Origin: Microcaldota archaeon
GTDB taxonomy: Archaea > Micrarchaeota > Micrarchaeia > Anstonellales > VGKX01
Assembly (NCBI GenBank): GCA_021823945.1
Contig: JAKALW010000057.1
Coordinates: 1-7,258, forward strand
Direction of reading: 5' to 3'
Length of the DNA stretch: 7,258 nucleotides
The position numbers and the translations under genes are program-made. Below are positions 1-5,632 of this stretch, piece after piece (position 1 is the first letter of the stretch; every line of letters begins with the position of its first letter). Below the pieces are notes generated by a model. It made no database searches, had not been told where the DNA came from, and worked only from the letters and a program-made list of their open reading frames with translations.

Positions 1-1947
1 GCACTTGCCGCCCTGTACCTTGATTATGGAGTAGTTTAAATCCAGGTTGGCCTTTAGCCTTGTAGCCACCAGGGCGGAGCAGGAGTCTATTGCAGCCGAG
101 CCCGCCGAGGTCGAATTGGTGTAATCGGCCAATATGACCACGTTCTTGCTCGAGTTCATGACGCTGTAGAAGTCGGAGAACGATGTCGACGTGGACGCCT
201 GATTTATGAGCAGGTAGAAAGCGCCGGAGGACGCGACCACAATGCCCATGAAGACCAGGAGCACCACTATCCAGGCGAAAAGCACTGATTTTTTCCTGAA
301 CACGCTTTTGTACTTGACAAGCGTGCCAACGAAAACGAACATTGCCACGGATATCGCCGAAAACGCGCCTATGAGTATGGCGAGGGGCGGAATCAGGGGC
401 GTGTAGACCTGCCGGGTCTTGTATGTCACGGGCCATATGGCATTGGTGATTGTAAGCACGCCGTCGACAGTGACGCGGGCTATGTGGCCGATGAAAAGGA
501 ACGCGGTGTTGCCGGAAAGCGCGTAGGAGTTTACCAGGGAATTCGTCCTGTTCTCGAGAGTTGCGTAATTCTTTATGAGAATCGCATAGTCGGAAGGCGT
601 ATATGGTGGCTTGAAATTGCTATCGTACCTCAGCTGGGTCGCCTTGAGCTCGTTATACGTGTCCACCTGCTGCTTGTTTGACTTGTCAAGTCTCCACTGG
701 GCGCGGATGAGAAGCGCCTCCGAGCCGCTTTGGGCGCCCACTGCATCAAGGTAGGGCTGTTTCACCGAGTCGAGCATCGAGTCGACCTTGGTGGCGTCAG
801 AGTCATAGCCCTTCAATAGCGAGTCAAGGTCGCCGAACTGGAAAGTCTTCAGGTCCGCTTCTATTGTCGCCTGCTTTGACACCATGGAGTCCACATAGCC
901 GTTGAATGTGGAATTGGACACAAAGGACTGCAATGCGCGGGCGTTGGCAAGCGTGCTGTTGTGCTTGCTCTGTATGGCTGCATAGCGCACGCCATAGTCG
1001 CCGGATGTCTGGGTGTTCGCCAGGTATTGCAGCCTCTCCTGGGTATTTGACGCTATCTGGGCCGGGAGCGTGGACAGCTTGGATAGGGGCGCCGCGCGTG
1101 CCTTGTACCCGGCCATCTTGGATATGGCCGAGTCGAGGGACGCATAGTCAAAATGCATTTTCGGGCATATGCCTATGCACGAAGGGCACACGTCGCAGTT
1201 GGTCTCGTTGGCCGGGCACGAATTCTGGGAGGGGTATACGCCGTCGCCGCCCCTAAGGAGGCTCTGGTCCATCTTGGCGGCTGTGGTCTTCATGGAGTTC
1301 GCGATATTTGATAGCGTATCGAGCTTGGATATGACATTGTCGCTTGTGATGCCCGAAAGTTCGGCCTTGAAAGTGGAATAATACTGGTCAAGCGCCTTCC
1401 TGTTCAGGGCGAAATCGGTGAGGATGTTGGCATAGACATTGCCAAGGTATTCCGTCTGGCCATTGTAGTCCACTGGCGAAGCCGAGGAAAAGCCCGGGGA
1501 GCACAGTTCTGGGAGGGCGGAACACGCCACCTGGCACGACGTTGGGTCATTGCAGTCGTGGTTCAGCTGCCCAGTGAACTGGGTGCACGTGAGCTCGGCG
1601 GGGCCGTATTTTGTCTGGAAATTCCTGCTGGTGTTGAAAGCGTCAATGAGGCTGCCAAGCTCTGCTATCTCTGTGGGCGAGACCTGGTAGTTTCTTAGGT
1701 AGTTTGTCTGGATTGCGCTTTTGATGTCTGACGGGTCGGGGACTATCTGGTCGTTTTTGAGGAGGAATGTCTCAATCCCGGAATATGACACCACTGTATA
1801 CACGTCGCTTCCTATTGAGAAAGTCGAGGTGGATATGGAGCTTTCGGCTTCGCCAGTGTACAGGTAGTCCTTGGGGTCGAAAGAATGCAAAACCCCGGCT
1901 GCAAGCAGGCTTGCCACGAATATGAATATTATGCTGTTTGGTCGCAT
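1..1947 (-). CDS. Membrane-anchored surface protein with cysteine-rich exterior domain (partial, C-terminus beyond left edge)
   Basis: I do not recognise the family. The minus frame is open from the ATG at 1947-1945 to the window edge, giving 649 codons without a stop. Residues 1-18 look like a signal peptide or N-terminal anchor (MRPNSIIFIFVASLLAAG). A large exterior region follows, roughly 20-510, with long polar helix-prone stretches. It has two cysteine clusters: C121, C132, C138, C142, C149, and C244, C251, C254, C257, C261. The second contains CDVCPSCIGICP. Two hydrophobic helices lie at about 518-544 and 555-581, joined by a basic loop (KYKSVFRKKS) that should be cytoplasmic. This predicts out-in-out topology, with the segment after 581 outside again. 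Eight N-X-S/T sequons all fall in predicted exterior parts, as expected for an archaeal glycosylated surface protein. The start is supported by a TATA element at leaderless distance. A role in the envelope is inferred from topology and from the S-layer gene next door. Confidence 0.85.
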   Translation of the reverse strand, partial: MRPNSIIFIFVASLLAAGVLHSFDPKDYLYTGEAESSISTSTFSIGSDVYTVVSYSGIETFLLKNDQIVPDPSDIKSAIQTNYLRNYQVSPTEIAELGSLIDAFNTSRNFQTKYGPAELTCTQFTGQLNHDCNDPTSCQVACSALPELCSPGFSSASPVDYNGQTEYLGNVYANILTDFALNRKALDQYYSTFKAELSGITSDNVISKLDTLSNIANSMKTTAAKMDQSLLRGGDGVYPSQNSCPANETNCDVCPSCIGICPKMHFDYASLDSAISKMAGYKARAAPLSKLSTLPAQIASNTQERLQYLANTQTSGDYGVRYAAIQSKHNSTLANARALQSFVSNSTFNGYVDSMVSKQATIEADLKTFQFGDLDSLLKGYDSDATKVDSMLDSVKQPYLDAVGAQSGSEALLIRAQWRLDKSNKQQVDTYNELKATQLRYDSNFKPPYTPSDYAILIKNYATLENRTNSLVNSYALSGNTAFLFIGHIARVTVDGVLTITNAIWPVTYKTRQVYTPLIPPLAILIGAFSAISVAMFVFVGTLVKYKSVFRKKSVLFAWIVVLLVFMGIVVASSGAFYLLINQASTSTSFSDFYSVMNSSKNVVILADYTNSTSAGSAAIDSCSALVATRLKANLDLNYSIIKVQGGKC

Positions 1948-1968
1948 GTGGAATATTTTGATGGGATT

Positions 1969-1980
1969 GGTTTAAATACC
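1969..1980 (-). promoter_or_regulatory. TATA-box promoter of the membrane-protein gene, probably leaderless
   Basis: On the minus strand the sequence reads GGTATTTAAACC, with an archaeal TATA core TATTTAAA at 1978-1971. Its centre is about 27 bases before the ATG at 1947, the usual distance from TATA to transcription start in archaea. No Shine-Dalgarno is visible before the ATG. Both facts suggest a leaderless transcript starting at or next to the A of the start codon. The element also reads TTTAAATA on the plus strand, but no convincing plus-strand gene follows. Confidence 0.6.
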
Positions 1981-2152
1981 ATTATGGAAAAAAGCGGCTT
2001 TCGCATTGAAGCAATAATGCGCGTTTTCGCAAAAAGGCATAAAGAAGAGGAGCGCATGGGGCTTTGGGTTGCCAGCAGGCGCGCAAACAAAAGGCTGGGC
2101 CAGAGGATTTTATTCTGATAGATGGTATTTTTCGAAAGTGCGCCCGCTTTAT

Positions 2153-2261
2153 GGCATGAAAATCATTCTTGAAACTTGAGAAAGCCATAGGCATAAGACT
2201 GTTTTTGGATTTTGAGAAAGCAGGGGAATGAAAACTATTTTCTGATTTTAAGAAAAAGACC
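2153..2261. repeat. Three degenerate tandem units of about 36 bp
   Basis: Units begin at 2153 (GGCATGAAAATCATTC...), 2190 (GGCATAAGACTGTTTT...) and 2225 (GGAATGAAAACTATTT...). Each ends in a variant of TTTGAGAAAG, placed at 2175, 2211 and 2247, which is exactly 36 bases apart. By eye, pairs of units match at about two thirds of positions, with single-base indels. The third unit also contains a small hairpin (GAAAA/TTTTC, 2230-2242) inside an inverted repeat GCAGGG/CCCTGC (2220-2225 and 2260-2265). No gene is supported here. The array lies between the S-layer terminator and the next minus-strand gene, in otherwise plain non-coding DNA of about 390 bases (1948-2336). Its function is unknown. 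Confidence 0.5.
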
Positions 2262-2281
2262 CTGCAAAGATTCCTCTAAGG

Positions 2282-2326
2282 AAAAAATAAAAAGAAAAAG
2301 AAAAAGGGAAAGGGGGTTTCCCCCCT
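2282..2326 (-). terminator. Terminator of the S-layer gene: G/C hairpin plus U-rich tract
   Basis: Eleven bases past the S-layer stop, the minus strand carries a six-pair stem AGGGGG/CCCCCT (2326-2321 and 2316-2311) with a four-base loop. A pyrimidine run made almost wholly of T5-T6 blocks follows, down to 2282. T-rich tracts alone can terminate archaeal transcription. Here a bacterial-like hairpin is added, as expected for a very highly expressed gene. Confidence 0.75.
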
Positions 2327-2336
2327 AGGGCTGCAC

Positions 2337-4910
2337 TTACTGCTGCTTTATGCCTGCAATGAACCTGTCTGCCGCAGTCACTGTGTCTGCCGCAGTCAAA
2401 CCTGCAACAACTATCTTGTTGCCTATTGCCTGCACGAGCACTGTCGTGGTGCTGAGGTCCACGGAGCTGCCTGCGAGCGCGTCTGCCGTCACTGTGTTCA
2501 CTGCCGGGCCGCCGACTGTGATTACAGAGCCTGCAGATGACGCCTCGGAGTCGAGCACGACCATCTTGGAGGTCAGTTTGTATGGCTGTGATACCTGTAC
2601 TGTCGCCACGTTGTCAGGAAGGATAACCGCCTTCACTGGGGTCATGTCAACTGTGCAGCTTGGTGCGCCTGCGCCTGATGCAGTGCATGAGCCGACTGTC
2701 TCGCTGATGCTGTCGAGTTTCACTGTTATGCCGCCTGTGATGGACTTGGATTCTCCCTCGCCAAGCGTGAACTGCGACGCGTCAGACGTGTTGGTTCCCG
2801 TGCTCGACAATGTCCACTGTAGGTTGCCAACCCGCTTTGCAATGTTGAAGCTGGTCGTGTCAGTGGTCATTGAGGTGAACAGGGAGCCCCTGTCGGACAT
2901 GTACGGCGCTTCCTCGGAGTGTACGTTCACACCGCCCGCGTCAGTGAAGGTAACCTGGCCAGTCGTCGAGTCTCCGTTCGGCTTGAAGGACCATGTGTTG
3001 CCGTTCGTCTGATTCGTTATAAAGAAGGCCATGCTGTCTACACCTTGCGCAGATGTGTTGTACCTGCCCGCGTCTTCGTAGATGACGAAGTTGTCATACG
3101 ATGCATTCACATTGTTGACAATTATCGCACCGCCGTTTGCAGAATTCCCGATTGTGCCTGCCGTCTTATACTGTATTGTGGCATTGCTGCTTGCCAGTCC
3201 TTGCCAGAAGTAACAGTTGTTGTCGCCAGACTTTACGTACAACTTGTTTGCCACAAGGTCGTAGTAGACAAGGTTGTTGGATGGGCTGCCGCCACCTACA
3301 GTGTTAACCTGGAAGCCATTTGACACGCCCGTAGTCACTGTAACTACCGGGTTGGTAATGGTTGTAGCGTTGCCGTCACAAACATCCCCTGTCCCATTGT
3401 TGGCTACAGGTATTGACACGCCTGTCTGCATCTGGAACTGCAATCCGTCGTAGTCCGCGTCAGCGAGGTCAATGCCGCCGAATGTCAGCTTGAACACTGC
3501 CGGGTCTGTCAGGAACGTGAGCGAGTCGCCTGCCGCGTACTTGCTCATTGTGCCCGAGAAGAGGTTGCCCGTTGTCACGTCTGAGTACAACATTATTTCC
3601 CTCAATGCGGATACCTGGTCCACGGATGTGTCCCTGTTCTTCCAGAGAAGCTCGACCTTCCAGTCCTGATTAGAGGAGCTGTCGACCTTCTGGTTGTCTG
3701 TCAGCGTCAGCTCGTCGGAATACACTGCCATCTCCGCCCATTTGGCGTTGAGGGTGAAACCAGGCGATGTCTGGTACACGTGTATCTTTGCAGACTGGCC
3801 GCCGGACGTGAATGTGTATGTAGTGCCGGGGGTAATCTGCTGCTGGGACAGCGTCGCACCGTTTGCGTCGAGTATGTCGACGATTGCCGGGTGGACGTTG
3901 TTCGAACCGACTGCAACTGAAATGTCCGACAGCTTCACCTTGAAGTTGCCAGCGTCAAGCGTCTCGCCGATGTTGACGATTTTGTACGCTGATTCCTTAG
4001 CAAGGCTGATGGAGCCGCCATGTATTGGGTACTGGGTGTTTGATGCCGCAGTAAGGCCCGAGGGCGGGTTCATTGCAGAGATTGTCCAGGTTGAGCCGAG
4101 GTACTGGACCGGGAGCCTGTGCGTCTGAGTCTGGTCTGAAGTCTGGCATGCGGAGTCGTTTGTCACAGCGGACGATGTGCAGTATGCGACACCGTAGTCG
4201 TCGTTCGTGAACCTGACCTGGTATGCCACCCTCTGGTAGGATGCGACCGGGCTCGCCTTTGTCCTGTCGTAGCCATTCTTGTTTGTCTGGACGTAGATGT
4301 TCTGAATCTCTGTATATGTGTTCGAGGCCTTCGGGTCCTGCAACGTTGTCGTCGCAAGCGGGCTGTATGAGCTGCCGTCAATCTTGTAGACTGCAGACGT
4401 GTTGCCGCCTGTGATGAACCTGAACGGGTTTATGTCTTCCTGCAGGTCGCTTGTGGTTGTTGTGCCATAGTACAAGTCCTCGGAGTTGGTGTTTACCCTG
4501 TTGCCAAGCTGCCTGTCAACGTAGTCGTTAACGAGCGTCTTGAACTGGTATGCGCCGCCAATCACGCCTGGGACTGTTACCTCAAGTGTCGCCTGCTTGT
4601 TTGTCACTGCGCATGTGCCAGCGCTGCCCGATGAGGCGCCTGTCGCAGTGCACACTGCATTGCCCATTGCCTGTGCAGAGAGCTGTGAGCTCTTGTATGC
4701 AAGGTTGGCAATCGATGCCGCGATGTTTGCTGCCGCAACACCGTCTGATGCCATCGCATTTGAGCCGACTACGACTTTCACAACTGGTTGGCCTGTCTGG
4801 TCAACAAGCTGGACATTGCCGTAGACAACGTCAGCGATTGCTACTGATGCGCCGAGCATAAGTGCGCCGGCCGCAATAGCAGCGATCTTCTTCGCGTTTA
4901 TTCCTTTCAT
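2337..4910 (-). CDS. S-layer protein (methanococcal/DPANN type)
   Basis: Complete 857-residue secreted protein that should form the surface lattice. Residues 1-26 are a signal peptide with a KGINAKK basic start, an alanine-rich core and likely cleavage after SVAIA. The mature N-terminus contains VVVGSNAMASDGVAAANIA (about 48-64). The C-terminus contains VGGPAVNTVTADAL (799-812) and KIVVAGLTAADTVTAADRF (832-850). These match my memory of the archaeal S_layer_N and S_layer_C families (PF05123/PF05124), whose two ends are thought to pack together. Two related beta modules are visible, around 316-378 (FKVKLSDISVAVG) and 718-778 (ITVKLDSISETVG). There are nine N-glycosylation sequons (N170, 251, 505, 514, 576, 602, 618, 633, 707). 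Eight cysteines fall in close pairs (87/100, 244/255, 511/566, 742/752), suggesting four disulfides. The start at 4910 is chosen for its Shine-Dalgarno and its canonical signal peptide. An in-frame ATG 22 codons upstream (4976) would bury the signal peptide. No membrane anchor is seen at the C-terminus. Confidence 0.93.
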   Translation of the reverse strand: MKGINAKKIAAIAAGALMLGASVAIADVVYGNVQLVDQTGQPVVKVVVGSNAMASDGVAAANIAASIANLAYKSSQLSAQAMGNAVCTATGASSGSAGTCAVTNKQATLEVTVPGVIGGAYQFKTLVNDYVDRQLGNRVNTNSEDLYYGTTTTSDLQEDINPFRFITGGNTSAVYKIDGSSYSPLATTTLQDPKASNTYTEIQNIYVQTNKNGYDRTKASPVASYQRVAYQVRFTNDDYGVAYCTSSAVTNDSACQTSDQTQTHRLPVQYLGSTWTISAMNPPSGLTAASNTQYPIHGGSISLAKESAYKIVNIGETLDAGNFKVKLSDISVAVGSNNVHPAIVDILDANGATLSQQQITPGTTYTFTSGGQSAKIHVYQTSPGFTLNAKWAEMAVYSDELTLTDNQKVDSSSNQDWKVELLWKNRDTSVDQVSALREIMLYSDVTTGNLFSGTMSKYAAGDSLTFLTDPAVFKLTFGGIDLADADYDGLQFQMQTGVSIPVANNGTGDVCDGNATTITNPVVTVTTGVSNGFQVNTVGGGSPSNNLVYYDLVANKLYVKSGDNNCYFWQGLASSNATIQYKTAGTIGNSANGGAIIVNNVNASYDNFVIYEDAGRYNTSAQGVDSMAFFITNQTNGNTWSFKPNGDSTTGQVTFTDAGGVNVHSEEAPYMSDRGSLFTSMTTDTTSFNIAKRVGNLQWTLSSTGTNTSDASQFTLGEGESKSITGGITVKLDSISETVGSCTASGAGAPSCTVDMTPVKAVILPDNVATVQVSQPYKLTSKMVVLDSEASSAGSVITVGGPAVNTVTADALAGSSVDLSTTTVLVQAIGNKIVVAGLTAADTVTAADRFIAGIKQQ

Positions 4911-4914
4911 GCTT

Positions 4915-4920
4915 ACACCT
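4915..4920 (-). promoter_or_regulatory. Ribosome binding site deciding the S-layer start
   Basis: The minus strand reads GAGGTG TAAGC ATG. The first six bases (4921-4916) pair with the archaeal 16S 3' end (complement of GGAGGTGAT), and the spacing to the ATG at 4910 is five bases. The upstream ATG at 4976 has only a G-run (GGGGCCC) and no true Shine-Dalgarno, so 4910 is the likely main start. Confidence 0.8.
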
Positions 4921-4924
4921 CGTA

Positions 4925-4989
4925 AAGCCGCCAGTTTTTGGGGCCACGCTGTTAAGAAAATTAACGGCGGCTTCATGCTTGGGCCCCAA
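4925..4989 (-). promoter_or_regulatory. Structured 5' leader of the S-layer mRNA: interleaved inverted repeats
   Basis: Two perfect 8-bp inverted repeats cross each other. Pair A is AAGCCGCC at 4925-4932 with GGCGGCTT at 4966-4973. Pair B is TTGGGGCC at 4938-4945 with GGCCCCAA at 4982-4989 (plus-strand letters). A small hairpin GTTAA-GAAAA-TTAAC (4951-4965) lies inside both. In the RNA the order is B', A', hairpin, B, A, then four bases and the ribosome site. The two stems either form a pseudoknot or exclude each other. Pair A ends next to the Shine-Dalgarno, so it could limit ribosome access. Further upstream in the leader is a simple hairpin GGACT-TGGTT-AGTCC (5014-5028). The pairings are read directly from the sequence; the regulatory role is inferred. 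Confidence 0.55.
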
Positions 4990-5066
4990 TGGTTTCTATT
5001 TCCTCGCCGGGAAGGACTTGGTTAGTCCCGCCATTACGAAGAATAAGAAGTGGTTTTTTTCCAGGA

Positions 5067-5074
5067 TATTTAAA
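5067..5074 (-). promoter_or_regulatory. TATA box of the S-layer gene
   Basis: The minus strand reads AAAAGC TTTAAATA TCC, a full match to the archaeal TATA consensus with a purine-rich upstream element. Transcription should begin near 5044, leaving a leader of about 135 nucleotides before the ATG at 4910. A second candidate, TTTATATG (5093-5086), lies 19 bases further upstream and could drive an alternative start near 5063. Confidence 0.6.
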
Positions 5075-5115
5075 GCTTTTGATTACATATAAACGCTTAT
5101 TTATATATTATTGAT

Positions 5116-5129
5116 ATAACTTCGTCAGT
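5116..5129. repeat. 14-bp direct repeat, copy 1 (ATAACTTCGTCAGT)
   Basis: Identical to the copy at 5178-5191, start to start 62 bp apart. If one base is skipped, the match extends upstream through TGA(T)ATAAC. It lies about 40 bp upstream of the S-layer TATA box, where archaeal activators commonly bind, so a regulator site is possible. Confidence 0.6.
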
Positions 5130-5177
5130 AAGCGGAGTTTAAGGGTAAAATTGCCGAACTTTGCTGGTTTTCCATGA

Positions 5178-5191
5178 ATAACTTCGTCAGT
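5178..5191. repeat. 14-bp direct repeat, copy 2 (ATAACTTCGTCAGT)
   Basis: Exact second copy of the repeat at 5116-5129, in the same orientation, followed six bases later by a 12-bp palindrome. It could be the second half of a regulator site for the S-layer promoter, or the footprint of a small duplication. Confidence 0.6.
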
Positions 5192-5196
5192 TGTTT

Positions 5197-5208
5197 AATT
5201 GCGCAATT
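5197..5208. promoter_or_regulatory. 12-bp perfect palindrome (AATTGCGCAATT), possible operator
   Basis: A perfect palindrome in the gap between the divergent S-layer and glycosyltransferase genes, next to the second direct-repeat copy. A dimeric regulator could bind it, but a palindrome of this length in AT-rich DNA can also arise by chance. Confidence 0.3.
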
Positions 5209-5541
5209 CTCCGTGGCGCCGGAATGGCAAACCCGCCCCAATAAATTATATCCATTCATTTCTTTGATAATACTTTTGAAATGTTTCTTTGATAGCTTTT
5301 GAAATTTGACATATTCCATATTAATTCTTCCGAAATACTTGAATATTAGATTTCTAATTAAATCTCATGTTAATAGTCTTTTTAGATTACATTATGGAGG
5401 TTGGCATCCTTGTGCCATCTCTTGGTTGCCATGGAATGTGCGAAGCATTAAGGGGAAATAACAATACCCCTGGAGAACTGCTGCAAAGCAAAACCCACAA
5501 ACAAATTCTATCAATAAGCGCTATAATAGGGGAAATTACCA
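5209..5541. other. AT-rich non-coding gap between divergent genes
   Basis: No gene is supported here. Short open frames exist on both strands but lack ribosome sites and recognisable protein features. A six-pair inverted repeat AGATTT/AAATCT (5348-5353 and 5360-5365) is present. The base composition is clearly richer in A and T than the flanking genes, as usual for archaeal promoter regions, although the length is more than two promoters need. Confidence 0.5.
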
Positions 5542-5549
5542 TTATAAAG
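5542..5549 (+). promoter_or_regulatory. Candidate TATA box of the glycosyltransferase gene
   Basis: TTATAAAG on the plus strand predicts a transcript start near 5570 and a leader of about 60 bases. Neither possible start codon (5618 GTG, 5633 ATG) has a Shine-Dalgarno. The weaker element ATTAATAC at 5603-5610 is about 26 bases before the ATG at 5633 and would give a leaderless transcript instead. I cannot choose firmly between them. Confidence 0.35.
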
Positions 5550-5632
5550 TTATAGATTGCCAGAATGCCGGACTTTTTGCTAAAATCGATGCAATTGATA
5601 CAATTAATACCCTTTTTGTGCAAAATACAAAT

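Noticed and set aside
1885..2118. 77-codon plus-strand open frame, or a shorter 44-codon version from 1984
   Set aside because: It overlaps the signal-peptide end and promoter of the minus-strand gene, the ATG at 1984 is too close to the TATA element to be its start, and it has no recognisable features.
1982..2194. 70-codon minus-strand open frame
   Set aside because: It runs across the degenerate repeat units with no ribosome site and no protein-like pattern.
2153..2265. C/D box small RNA or CRISPR array in the 36-bp units
   Set aside because: No RUGAUGA box is present and the units are tandem without unique spacers, so neither type fits.
4911..4976. N-terminal extension of the S-layer protein from the ATG at 4976
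   Set aside because: It would place 22 extra residues before a textbook signal peptide, has no true Shine-Dalgarno, and overlaps the leader structure.
5116..5191. Resemblance of ATAACTTCGTCAGT to a loxP arm (ATAACTTCGTATA)
   Set aside because: Only the first ten bases match, both copies are in direct orientation, and no inverted partner arm with an 8-bp spacer is present.
5125..5319. 64-codon minus-strand open frame
   Set aside because: It has no Shine-Dalgarno and no recognisable features, it overlaps both direct repeats and the palindrome, and it lies in AT-rich promoter DNA.
5367..5555. 62-codon plus-strand open frame (contains MEVGILVPSLG)
   Set aside because: The opening vaguely resembles the start of the glycosyltransferase, but the similarity stops after a few residues, there is no ribosome site, and a candidate promoter lies inside it.
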